A stretch of 64,000 bases of DNA, taken from Phycisphaerae bacterium RAS1. Lineage in GTDB: Bacteria; Planctomycetota; Phycisphaerae; UBA1845; Fen-1342. Made by a program: the position numbers and the translations under genes. The notes beneath the pieces were generated by a model. The model was given only the letters and a program-made list of their open reading frames with translations, searched no databases and was not told the DNA's origin. Below, one piece after another: positions 1 to 7,108 of the stretch (positions are counted from its first letter, which is position 1; the number at the start of each line of letters is the position of its first letter). Location of the stretch: NCBI GenBank assembly GCA_007859745.1, contig SMLU01000005.1:62001-126000 (forward strand), written 5' to 3'.

Positions 1-1214
1 ACGCTCGGCTCCGCATCGTGCAGGAAGCTTCGAATTCGCAGACGGGGGCGCGCCTGGCGCTGCTGCCGTCCATCGACGGGGACGGTTACGGCGAGATGCT
101 TATCGGCGCGCCGCTTCTCGAGAGCGGTGGATACGCCGCCGGCCGCGCGTACGTGCTCAACGGCCGTGCCGTTCGAAACCGCGGGTTGCTCGACCTGGCG
201 GAGGTGGCGTCGCCGCTGGGGACGTACCTTGACGGCACGGATTACGAGCAGGCCGGGCTGGACGTGGCCGGCGTCGGCGACGTGGACGGCGACGGAGTAC
301 AGGACTACGCCGTTGGATCGATCGGCCTGGACGGTGCGGGCGGCGTCACGGTGATCCGCGGCGGCGCGATTCCGCAGGAAGGCTATCTCGGCCAGCGCGG
401 CACGCGCATCTTCGGCAGCCGGTATGGCAGTGCACTGGGCTGGGCCATTCGCCGCGTGCCGGATGTGAACGCCAGCAGCCAGGATGAGTTCGTGATCGGC
501 GCTCCCGGCGACGGCCTGGTCCGTGGAGGCTCAACCGGGCCGGGCATCGTCTATTTCGTGTGGGGTCACGGCGGGCTCTTCACGGATTTCCCCCAAGGCT
601 TCAGCGTCGGCAACCTGGGCGACAATCCGCCGGGACGGCTGTTCGTCGGCGAGAACGACGGCGATCTGGCCGGCTACGCATTGGCGGTGGGCGATGTCGA
701 TGACGACGGCCTGATCGACCTGGTCATCGGCGCGCCGGGATATGACGGCGCCCGTGGCCGCGTTTACCTGGTTTCGAACGCCGGGAACCCCGAGCTGCCG
801 TTCATCGTTTCGCTGGCCGACGTCGGCGGCGCCGTGAGCGGCGCGGTTTTCGAAGGGCTTTCGGGCGGAGATCAGTTCGGCGCCGCGCTGGGCGTGCTGC
901 ACGACTTCGACGGCGATGGAAAGCGTGATCTGGCCGCCGGCAGCCCGGGCGCAGAGTCCGGACGAGGCGTGCTCCGCCTGGTCTACGGCGAAAAGAAGCT
1001 GAGCGGCGCGCCCGACCTGGCCCGGCTGGGCACCTGCGACCTCCCGGGACTGGAGCTGGTCGGACAGAACGCCCTGGATGCCCTCGGCCTCAGCATCAGC
1101 GGCGGCGACGGGGACGTGAACGGCGACGGCCGCAGCGACCTGGCGGTCGGCGCGCCGGGATTCAACGCCACCGGCCGGGCGTATGTTGTTTTCGGCAAGG
1201 CGGGCGACGAGTAG
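1..1214 (+). CDS. FG-GAP (integrin-alpha type) repeat protein, C-terminal part
   Basis: The frame is open through the left window edge, so the N-terminus and any signal peptide are missing. At least five FG-GAP blades are visible. Each has a calcium-binding loop of the form D-x-D-x-D-G followed by a hydrophobic strand ending in GAP or GSP (GDVDGDGVQDYAVGS, GDVDDDGLIDLVIGAPG, DFDGDGKRDLAAGSPG, GDVNGDGRSDLAVGAPG). The family folds as a calcium-stabilised extracellular beta-propeller, usually for adhesion or protein binding. The protein ends about 20 residues after the last blade, with no dockerin-like pair and no sorting signal, unlike the FG-GAP protein at 13500-14954. The specific ligand is not readable. 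Confidence 0.85.
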   Translation, partial: ARLRIVQEASNSQTGARLALLPSIDGDGYGEMLIGAPLLESGGYAAGRAYVLNGRAVRNRGLLDLAEVASPLGTYLDGTDYEQAGLDVAGVGDVDGDGVQDYAVGSIGLDGAGGVTVIRGGAIPQEGYLGQRGTRIFGSRYGSALGWAIRRVPDVNASSQDEFVIGAPGDGLVRGGSTGPGIVYFVWGHGGLFTDFPQGFSVGNLGDNPPGRLFVGENDGDLAGYALAVGDVDDDGLIDLVIGAPGYDGARGRVYLVSNAGNPELPFIVSLADVGGAVSGAVFEGLSGGDQFGAALGVLHDFDGDGKRDLAAGSPGAESGRGVLRLVYGEKKLSGAPDLARLGTCDLPGLELVGQNALDALGLSISGGDGDVNGDGRSDLAVGAPGFNATGRAYVVFGKAGDE

Positions 1215-1297
1215 GGGCGCTGGACAAATCGCGGCCGGCGCGGCATAATGAGAAACGCTAGAGAATATCGCGTTTCTTGACCGCAAGGAGTCCGCCG

Positions 1298-1621
1298 ATG
1301 GCCAAGCGCAGGCCCCAGATCAACTTCCAGGTCGATGAGGCCATGAAGATGCTGTACGAGGAGGCCCGCGCCCAGGGTCACTGGGTCACGCGCTTTTGCG
1401 CCGCCGGGTTCCTGGCCGTCGTCGAAGACCCGGCCCTGCGGCATCGCGCGATTCAGCGGCTGCGCGACTGGGAGGCCCAGTTCGAGCACGCGTCGCCGAA
1501 GCAGATTCGCGCGTTCGTCGAGGGCGCGGCAGCCGCAATGCAAGCTCCCGCTCAAGGTAATCGGCCAGCCCGCAAAGCTCCGCCTCCGCGAAAAAGGGCA
1601 AGACGGTCTGAATCCGAATGA
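1298..1621 (+). CDS. Small conserved-looking hypothetical protein, basic tail
   Basis: 107 residues. The ATG at 1298 is chosen because AAGGAG lies 7 bases upstream; an in-frame TTG at 1277 has no such site. The N-terminus MAKRRPQINFQVDEAMKMLY resembles the strand-helix start of ribbon-helix-helix proteins. It is followed by an amphipathic helical core (RHRAIQRLRDWEAQ) and a basic tail (RKAPPPRKRARR) that would suit nucleic-acid binding. No catalytic motif is visible. An antisense frame over the same bases is also open but has no ribosome site and lower-complexity composition. The DNA-binding role is inference. Confidence 0.6.
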   Translation: MAKRRPQINFQVDEAMKMLYEEARAQGHWVTRFCAAGFLAVVEDPALRHRAIQRLRDWEAQFEHASPKQIRAFVEGAAAAMQAPAQGNRPARKAPPPRKRARRSESE

Positions 1622-2080
1622 CCTGCCGCTGGCTCTGAACGTCCGCTCGATCCCGTACACCGATCATGGCGCACTCCTTCGCGGCGGCCGCTGGCTGCGC
1701 TGTTGCATCGCGGCCAGGCCGCCTGTCATGATTCCCCGCGGATGGCTCGCCGTCCGTGGCGTCCGATTCCCTGGCCAGCCGATCCGCCGTACGAGGTGGC
1801 ATCCGTCACGCCGAATTCACCTCATTGTACGGTTTTAGTTCGTATCTTCAAGTGAAATTCCTGAGGTTCCCGGGATGGCGCTGGTTCATGCCAGTCCCGT
1901 TTGCTCGCAGGCGTTCAATGCTCGTAATCGGCCGTTTCTGCCGGAGATCACTCCGGGCAAACACCTTAATCCGAGGTTTAGGCCGTTCATGGACTCGCCC
2001 CGGGGCACATGCCACGGGCAGGTCTTTGCCGACAAAGGTGGGAAAGCTGTGCCCAGAATCCCGGAAGGCCCGTTGGCTTG

Positions 2081-2110
2081 TCCGAACCCGCCGCGCCAAG
2101 CGGCGGGGTG
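2081..2110 (+). repeat. REPIN-type palindrome, single forward unit
   Basis: One copy of the TCCGAACCCGCCGCGCCAAG-type unit. CCCGCCGC pairs with GCGGCGGG around a GCCAA loop. There is no partner in reverse orientation nearby. Confidence 0.85.
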
Positions 2111-2118
2111 GCCCGGCG

Positions 2119-2278
2119 CGGGGGTGCGTGACAGTTTTTGGCGGCGGCCCACTGGGATCCGAGCCCCAAGCGCAAGCGCCTGGGCGTTTTCAGGGATGGG
2201 TGATTCTCGCTACAAACACCCGCGCGCTCGCGCTTGCGGCTCGGATTGCGACCCCGCGAAAACCGTCATGCACCCCCG
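2119..2278. repeat. Long imperfect inverted repeat (~160 bp), MITE-like or structured RNA
   Basis: The left arm (CGGGGGTGCGTGACAGTTTT, then ATCCGAGCCCCAAGCGC) is matched by the reverse complement of the right arm (CCGGGGGTGCATGACGGTTTT, then ATCCGAGCCGCAAGCGC). Arms are roughly 70-80 bases with a short AT-richer loop around 2190-2215. It ends just before the tRNA-Thr promoter. It has no coding capacity. It may be a non-autonomous mobile element or a folded transcript. Confidence 0.7.
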
Positions 2279-2302
2279 GCGCAGCGCGTGAACGACCGGA
2301 GC

Positions 2303-2331
2303 TTGATTCCAACGGGCATTCGACCTAACCT
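2303..2331 (+). promoter_or_regulatory. Possible sigma-70 promoter of tRNA-Thr
   Basis: TTGATT (2303-2308), a 17-base spacer and TAACCT (2326-2331), ending 43 bases before the tRNA. The -10 element is weak, so the call rests on spacing and position. Confidence 0.4.
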
Positions 2332-2374
2332 GTTCCACTCGCTGGTACGCGCCGCCAGGTCGGCGACGTACGCT

Positions 2375-2446
2375 GCCGATGTAGCTCAATGGTAGAGCAC
2401 GGCTTTCGTAAAGCCGGGGTTGAGGGTTCAAATCCCTCCATCGGCT
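2375..2446 (+). tRNA. tRNA-Thr (anticodon CGT)
   Basis: Full cloverleaf. The acceptor stem GCCGATG pairs with CATCGGC, the D-arm is GCTC/GAGC, and the anticodon stem CGGCT/AGCCG encloses loop TTCGTAA (anticodon CGT, reads ACG). The T-arm is GAGGG-TTCAAAT-CCCTC and the discriminator base is T. The CCA end is not encoded. Confidence 0.95.
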
Positions 2447-2463
2447 GTTGATCAACCGGATCG

Positions 2464-3042
2464 TCAACGGCGGGGCGCGGCGACTGCTTCGAGCATCCGG
2501 ATCGCGGGCAGATCGCTGCACATGATCCTCGCCACGCGCCCGAACACTTCACACGATTCGTCGCCGCCGAAATACGCCGCGATGGCCGAGTCCGCCGCGA
2601 AGCGGTAGTAGAAGCGCGGCTCGACACGCCGCAGCACGTCATGCCGTATCAGAATCTCCCCCAGCGGACGCTTCTGCTCGACGATCTCCGCCGCGACGGA
2701 CGCCGGCAGCGCGGAGAGTGCTATCCGAACAACCCCAAACTCAACCGTCGGTCCATCCGGACCGGCGGTCAGCGTGATCTCGCGGTGATACTCATTTCGC
2801 TCCGGCCGGAGGACGACGTCGCGAACGTGCAGCACCACCGGCGTGCCGTAGTGCTCCTCCAGCACGCTCGTCATGTGGCTGTTGTGAACCAGCAGCAACT
2901 GAATCGGCTGCGGCAGATCGACCGCCTGCACGGGCTCGACCTTCCAGCCGCCGGGGAGGAACGGATCACCGAAGGCATCGCACACGTCCCGCAGCGCGTC
3001 GTACGGATTGTCGGCGGGCGCGGCCGGCTGCGGCTTGCTCAC
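2464..3042 (-). CDS. Chorismate pyruvate-lyase-like (UbiC/DUF98 superfamily) protein
   Basis: 192 residues. The GTG start at 3042 overlaps the TGA of the upstream HemW-like gene (GTGA), pointing to translational coupling. The layout matches the chorismate lyase fold: a central LLLVHNSHMTSVLEEHYG segment, a strand with basic residues (YHREITLTAG), an EFGVVRIALSAL strand, then PLGEIL before the C-terminal strand. The UbiC family removes pyruvate from chorismate to give 4-hydroxybenzoate; DUF98 relatives are poorly characterised. It is the last gene of a three-gene minus-strand operon. The hydroxybenzoate-type product is inferred from fold-level resemblance only. Confidence 0.65.
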   Translation of the reverse strand: MSKPQPAAPADNPYDALRDVCDAFGDPFLPGGWKVEPVQAVDLPQPIQLLLVHNSHMTSVLEEHYGTPVVLHVRDVVLRPERNEYHREITLTAGPDGPTVEFGVVRIALSALPASVAAEIVEQKRPLGEILIRHDVLRRVEPRFYYRFAADSAIAAYFGGDESCEVFGRVARIMCSDLPAIRMLEAVAAPRR

Positions 3043-4499
3043 GTGTATCGCACGCTCCGAAACTGCGGCTCGAAGAATCGCGGCAGCAACGCGTCCACGC
3101 GCAGCAGCCCGTCCCGTGTCAGACGGATTTCGTCGCCGCACGCTGTCGCAAAACCGTCGGCGACCAGCGAATCGATCGCCTCGCCGAACTCCGCCGCGAT
3201 CTCGACGCCGAACTTGCTGCGGAAATACGCTGCGTCCAGCCGGCCCAGCTTGGTCTGAAGCGCCAGCTCGCGGATCAGCCGCTGCCGCGGCGTCATCGGC
3301 AGAGCCCGAGCGAGCGGCAGCTCGCCTCGCTGGATCGCGGCCACGTATTCGTCCCACTTGTCGAGATTCTGGAAATGCACGCCGGCCACGTGCGAAAAAG
3401 ACGCTACTCCCGTGCCGATCATGTCGCCGCCATGCCATAGCGCATCGCGGTAGACGAACCCGCCGCCCGCGGCGCGTCCCTCGCTGTCCGCCGGCTGATG
3501 TGGTATCGGCTTCCAGCCGGTGGTTTCGCTGTTTCTTTCCGGCTTCCGGCCGGCCGCTTGCGCGCGGACCAGCGTGTACCCGCTCGACACGACATACCCC
3601 GCCCGCTCAAACTGCTCGAACGCATACGCCGTCCACGCCCGCTTGGCGGCCCAGCCGACGATGGCCGGCGCGACGCCGCTGTCCTTGGCCTCGCGCGAAA
3701 TCACCGTGTTGTGCGGCAACTCCATCTGGTAAATCGTCACGCTATCGGGCTGCATGGCGACCGCCCGCTCGACCGCCGCCTTCCACTTCGACTCATCGTC
3801 GCCCAGCATGCCGGCGATCAGGTCGATGTTGATCTGCGGAAAACCGACCTCGCGGGCCCACTCATACGCGACGCCGATTTCCTTCGAGCGATGCGCGCGG
3901 CCGTTCAGCTCCAGAATGCCGTCGTCAAAATGCTCGACCCCCAGGCTCAGGCGCGTCACGCCGATCGACCGGATGGTCTCCAGCTTGCTTTTCTTGAGCG
4001 TGCCCGGCTCGCACTCAAAAGTCACCTCTCGGGCCGCCTCCCAGGTCCAGTGCTGGTTGATCCGCTCGACCAGCCGCGACAGCTGGGCGCTGCTCAGAAA
4101 CGACGGCGTCCCGCCGCCGAAGTAGACGAATTCGAACTGCCGCCCGGCCAGCGCGGGCTGATTCTTGTAGAGCGCGATCTCCCGCGCCAGCGCGTCCATG
4201 TAGAGCTCGACCTCGTCGGCGTTCTTGTCGGTGTAGACGCGAAAGTAGCAGAACTTGCAGCGCTTGCGGCAGAAGGGGATGTGGAGGTAGAGGCCGAGTG
4301 CAGAGTAGCGAGTAGCGAGTAGCGAGTAGTCATCGTGGTCCGAATTCAACTCGCTACTTGCTACTCTGAACGCGCCACTCAGCGCAGCCTGCGCCGTCGG
4401 CAGGTGTTCGCGGCCCCACGCCGAGAAGGGCGGATAGTTGGCGACGAAGTAGCTGCCGACTTCAGTCTGGGCGTCGTTTCGGAGGACGTCGAGCTGCAT
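3039..4499 (-). CDS. HemW-like radical SAM protein (coproporphyrinogen III oxidase family)
   Basis: 486 residues. The radical SAM core begins at GLYLHIPFC with the cluster motif CRKRCKFC (Cx3Cx2C), followed by FVYFGGGTPS, ECEPGTL, RLSLGVEHF and INIDLIAGM, the usual HemW/HemN series. The family binds a 4Fe-4S cluster and S-adenosylmethionine; members are oxygen-independent coproporphyrinogen oxidases, haem chaperones or radical methyltransferase-like enzymes, so the substrate is open. Two repeat-derived inserts sit in frame: about 25 residues before the core (an AGTAGCG hairpin, 4301-4374) and about 35 residues in the C-terminal half (a GGCTTCCAGCC palindrome, 3499-3562). It starts 3 bases after the aspartic protease gene and overlaps the lyase-like gene. 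Confidence 0.8.
   Translation of the reverse strand: MQLDVLRNDAQTEVGSYFVANYPPFSAWGREHLPTAQAALSGAFRVASSELNSDHDDYSLLATRYSALGLYLHIPFCRKRCKFCYFRVYTDKNADEVELYMDALAREIALYKNQPALAGRQFEFVYFGGGTPSFLSSAQLSRLVERINQHWTWEAAREVTFECEPGTLKKSKLETIRSIGVTRLSLGVEHFDDGILELNGRAHRSKEIGVAYEWAREVGFPQINIDLIAGMLGDDESKWKAAVERAVAMQPDSVTIYQMELPHNTVISREAKDSGVAPAIVGWAAKRAWTAYAFEQFERAGYVVSSGYTLVRAQAAGRKPERNSETTGWKPIPHQPADSEGRAAGGGFVYRDALWHGGDMIGTGVASFSHVAGVHFQNLDKWDEYVAAIQRGELPLARALPMTPRQRLIRELALQTKLGRLDAAYFRSKFGVEIAAEFGEAIDSLVADGFATACGDEIRLTRDGLLRVDALLPRFFEPQFRSVRYT
3499..3562. repeat. GTGGTATGGGCTTCCAGCC-type palindrome inside the HemW-like gene
   Basis: The segment TGTGGTATCGGCTTCCAGCC followed by TTCCGGCTTCCGGCCGG matches the intergenic repeat at 55647-55700. 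It is translated in frame as ...ERNSETTGWKPIPHQ..., which is absent from the usual HemW fold. Confidence 0.7.
4301..4374. repeat. AGTAGCG tandem/inverted repeat inside the HemW-like gene
   Basis: Three to four AGTAGCG units on one side face the reverse complement CTCGCTACTTGCTACTCT on the other, with a short loop. It is read through in frame as a Ser/Ala/Tyr/Asp-rich N-terminal insert. Confidence 0.75.
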
Positions 4500-4502
4500 G
4501 CG

Positions 4503-4916
4503 CTACTCGATCTCCGAAATGATGTGCCGCGGGTCGCGCGGGACGAGCCGCTGCTGCGTGCAGTCAACGACGAAATCCAGGTCTTCCAGCACGATGGCGC
4601 CGATCAGCGCCGTGTCGCGCTGCGGCTCGACGATCGCGTTAAAGACGCTGCTGCGGCCGCCGAACGTGAGCTGGACGCCCTGCGCCAGCGGACGATCCGC
4701 GGCATGTCCGTCGGCGTAGCGGACGCCGATCGAGCCGTCGATGCGCAGGCCGAGCTGCGTCGCAATAGGCTCGGGAACGACCAGGCGCGTCGCGCCCGTG
4801 TCGACTAGCGCGCTGATCGTCGCGCGACGGACGACGCTGTCGTCGATGTCGCCGGCCATCGCACGGACAACGTCGTCGTAGTTCGCCAGATCCACGTCCA
4901 CGTAGAATCGCCCCAT
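4503..4916 (-). CDS. Retropepsin-like (clan AA) aspartic protease
   Basis: 137 residues, the size of a single-domain retropepsin fold. The active-site motif is SALVDTGATRLVVP. A second hydrophobic segment ends near LIGAIVLEDLDFVVD, matching the usual second hydrophobic-hydrophobic-G element. Such proteins act as homodimers with one Asp-Thr-Gly from each subunit. The start at 4916 (MGRFYVDVDL) has a GAGAGGGG tract upstream; an upstream in-frame start would add a tail with no family resemblance. It is the first gene of the operon with the HemW-like and lyase-like genes, divergent from the XRE gene. The cellular target is unknown. Confidence 0.75.
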   Translation of the reverse strand: MGRFYVDVDLANYDDVVRAMAGDIDDSVVRRATISALVDTGATRLVVPEPIATQLGLRIDGSIGVRYADGHAADRPLAQGVQLTFGGRSSVFNAIVEPQRDTALIGAIVLEDLDFVVDCTQQRLVPRDPRHIISEIE

Positions 4917-5054
4917 CTTCGGATCCCCTCTCGGCAGGCCCTGTCCGTTCCAATCCACCATACAGAATGCTCCGTCTCCATTATACGCCAGCCGCACCGC
5001 CGCGCAGCAGATGCCCCGGGCTCGTGACCAGCATTGCGTTATAAATCAATGATA

Positions 5055-5082
5055 TTGACTTACAACGGATCGCCGCGATAAT
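5055..5082 (+). promoter_or_regulatory. Sigma-70-type promoter of the XRE-acyl carrier protein pair
   Basis: TTGACT (5055-5060), a 16-base spacer and GATAAT (5077-5082), inside an AT-rich patch (TAAATCAATGATATTGAC) that stands out in this genome. It lies 20 bases before the chosen start at 5103. Confidence 0.6.
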
Positions 5083-5102
5083 GCGTGGCCATGGAGATCC
5101 AC

Positions 5103-5537
5103 ATGGCTGAGCCTGCCGCACTCGTTCGATTTCAGGCCGTCGAACTCGACGGCGTTCGCTACGCCATCGTGCCTCACACCCTCCTTCTGCAACTGTGCCG
5201 GCGGGCGCGTCTGGCCGCAGCAGCGGTCGAACCGCCGCGCGAGCCGGACCCGCTCGAAACCCTGCTCGACCCAAGGCGAATCGCCGGGCGGCTGCTGGAG
5301 CGCCGAAAACAGCTGGGCATCTCGCAGGCGGACCTGGCGCGTCGTGCCCAACTGCGGCCCGAGACGCTTAATCGACTGGAGCGGGGCACGAGCACCCCCG
5401 ACTTTTCCACGATTCGAAAGCTGGTCGAAACGCTTCGCGAAATAGAAATCGAGAAACACGGCGCCCTGCCCCCCGCGCGCGGGCGGCCGCGCAGTCGTTT
5501 GCACGGAAGCCCCAGCGCGCTACGGAGATCACCATGA
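5103..5537 (+). CDS. XRE-family transcriptional regulator
   Basis: 144 residues. The ATG at 5103 has GGAG 6 bases upstream; earlier in-frame GTG (5085) and ATG (5091) lie at the expected transcript start and lack a site. The N-terminal half (MAEPAALVRFQAVELDGVRY) is an unrecognised domain typical of one-gene antitoxin-like regulators. The C-terminal half is a lambda-repressor-type helix-turn-helix (RIAGRLLERRKQLGISQADL, then LRPETLNRLERG). Its stop overlaps the acyl carrier protein start (ATGA), so the two are co-translated. It faces the protease/HemW-like operon across a 186-bp shared promoter region, which it may control. Confidence 0.8.
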   Translation: MAEPAALVRFQAVELDGVRYAIVPHTLLLQLCRRARLAAAAVEPPREPDPLETLLDPRRIAGRLLERRKQLGISQADLARRAQLRPETLNRLERGTSTPDFSTIRKLVETLREIEIEKHGALPPARGRPRSRLHGSPSALRRSP

Positions 5538-5827
5538 CGACGACAACCATCGAATCGATCGAGAAGACCATGTGCGAATTGGCCTCCGACGTGGTCGGCG
5601 CCGACCCAGCGGGTGTGACGCTCGACACGCACCTGGTCGACGATCTGAACTACGACAGCCTTGACCAAGTCGAATTCTCGATGAAGATCGAGGACGCCTT
5701 CGAGGTGAGCGTGCCTGACGAGGCGGCCGAGCGTGTCCGCACCGTCCGGCACGCGGTTGAGCTCCTGCTGAAACTCCGCACGTCGGCCGGGGCGGGCGAT
5801 TCGCCGCCTTCACAACCGCGACTGTGA
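5534..5827 (+). CDS. Acyl carrier protein
   Basis: 97 residues. The DSLDQVEF segment carries the serine that takes the 4'-phosphopantetheine arm, followed by an acidic recognition helix (MKIEDAFEVSVPDEAAERV). GGAGATCACC precedes the start. It is not in a fab operon: the upstream gene is an XRE regulator and downstream lies a convergent alcohol dehydrogenase, so it may serve a specialised acyl pathway rather than bulk fatty acid synthesis. The tail (about 15 residues, ending SQPRL) and stop codon are formed by a GAGCCGCGACCGTGAGGGAG-type repeat (5806-5836). Confidence 0.88.
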   Translation: MTTTTIESIEKTMCELASDVVGADPAGVTLDTHLVDDLNYDSLDQVEFSMKIEDAFEVSVPDEAAERVRTVRHAVELLLKLRTSAGAGDSPPSQPRL

Positions 5828-5836
5828 GGGAGCGGT
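5806..5836. repeat. GAGCCGCGACCGTGAGGGAGCGG-type repeat at the acyl carrier protein end
   Basis: CACAACCGCGACTGTGAGGG then AGCGGT is a near copy of the unit found at 20397, 40289, 61143 and 62558. It supplies the last codons and the TGA of the acyl carrier protein. Confidence 0.65.
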
Positions 5837-5898
5837 TGGCAGGCAGCGGGGCTCAAAGCGCTCCCCGGCCGCCTCCTTGCGTGCGCGGCTCGGATCGC

Positions 5899-7053
5899 TC
5901 ACAGCGCCGCCTCATACACGCCACGCAGCTCCGCCGCCCTGACCGGCCGCGGGTTGAACCCGGCGGTCCACTGTGCCGCTGCGTCCTGTGCCAACTCATC
6001 CAGGTCGGCCCGAGCCACGCCATACGCGGACAGCCGGGGCGGCGCGCCGGTGATCCCCCAGAGCCCCTCGATTCTCCGCGCCAGGCGCTCGGCGTCCGCG
6101 TCGAGCGCCGCGTACGGATTCACACCGCTCTCGGCGTTGAAGCGGATCACGTGCGGCAGCATCAGTCCGACGGCGACGCCGTGAACAATTCCCAACCGCG
6201 CGGTCAGCGGATTTGCGCAGGCATGTGCGGCGCCCAGCATGGATGCTTCGATGGCGCAGCCGGCCAGGTGCGCCCCCAGCAACATGTCCATCCGCGCTTG
6301 ATCATCCGAAGCATCGCGCATCGAGCGTTCGAACGCGCCCGACAGCACCCGCCAGGCGTCCTCGGAGAATTTCAGCGACGCCTCCGTTCGTACGCGGCAG
6401 CCCGCGGTTTCAACCGCGTGCGAAATCGCGTCGATCCCAACCGCGGCGGCGACGGCCCGCGGCGCCGTCCGCGTCAGCTCCGGATCGAGAATCGCAAGCC
6501 GCGGCCGCAACCCCCCTGCCGCCGGTGGGCGCCGATCGCTGCACGCCATTTTGACGCGCGTATCGGCGTCACTGATGAGCGCGAAAGACTGCGCCTCGCT
6601 CCCGGTCCCCGCGGTGGTCGGAATCAGGATCATCGGCAGTAGCGGCTTGCGGCTCGCCAGCACTTCGGCCGGCGGGTCGCCGCGGTAGTCAGCCATTTTG
6701 CCGCCGCAGCAATGAAGCAGGTTGATCCCCTTGGCGCAGTCCATCGCGCTGCCCCCGCCGAGGGCGATCAGCATGTCGGGCTGAAAATCGCGAGCCGCCG
6801 CCAACCCGGCCGCCACGTGCGCCGTGGTGGGATTCTCGCGCACCCCGTCGAAGATGCACACGACGATCGCCGCCTGTTTCAGGGCGGCGACGGCGCGATC
6901 AATGTGACCCACGGCGATCAGACCCGGATCGGTGACCAGCAGAACGCGGCGCGGCCCCTCGCCGCGCGCCAGCTCGCCCAGCCGTTCGAGCGCCCCGGCG
7001 CGCAGTACGACCCGCACACTGGACGCGGCGACCATCGCCGACAGGTCAGGCAT
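5899..7053 (-). CDS. Iron-containing (group III) alcohol dehydrogenase
   Basis: 384 residues, the usual length for this NAD(P)-dependent family. The nucleotide-binding GGGSAMDCAKG and TTAGTGSEA segments are present, as are metal ligands in GIDAISHAVE (Asp, His) and in AHACANPLTARLGIVHGVAV (two His). It would interconvert an alcohol and an aldehyde or ketone in the cytoplasm; the substrate cannot be told from sequence. It is convergent with the acyl carrier protein gene and stands alone. A role with the nearby acyl carrier protein, radical SAM and FabG genes is only suggested by proximity. Confidence 0.9.
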   Translation of the reverse strand: MPDLSAMVAASSVRVVLRAGALERLGELARGEGPRRVLLVTDPGLIAVGHIDRAVAALKQAAIVVCIFDGVRENPTTAHVAAGLAAARDFQPDMLIALGGGSAMDCAKGINLLHCCGGKMADYRGDPPAEVLASRKPLLPMILIPTTAGTGSEAQSFALISDADTRVKMACSDRRPPAAGGLRPRLAILDPELTRTAPRAVAAAVGIDAISHAVETAGCRVRTEASLKFSEDAWRVLSGAFERSMRDASDDQARMDMLLGAHLAGCAIEASMLGAAHACANPLTARLGIVHGVAVGLMLPHVIRFNAESGVNPYAALDADAERLARRIEGLWGITGAPPRLSAYGVARADLDELAQDAAAQWTAGFNPRPVRAAELRGVYEAAL

Positions 7054-7108
7054 TCCGTCTCACACGATCACTTGGCTTGTCCGGCCGGCGTCGCCTACAG
7101 GCCTCTGG

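Larger units (their letters stand above)
1622..2374. other. Gene-free stretch with a palindrome copy and a long inverted repeat
   Basis: No convincing coding sequence was found: the open frames here run through repeats and have no ribosome site. The stretch holds one REPIN-type unit at 2081-2110, a 160-bp inverted repeat at 2119-2278 and the probable tRNA-Thr promoter at 2303-2331. Nothing recognisable was seen in 1622-2080. Confidence 0.6.

Noticed and set aside
1386-1802. Antisense frame over the small gene at 1298
   Set aside because: The plus-strand frame has AAGGAG at the right distance and protein-like composition; the antisense frame does not.
1756-2328. 190-residue plus-strand frame before tRNA-Thr
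   Set aside because: It reads through a REPIN unit and a long inverted repeat, has no ribosome site and no family resemblance.
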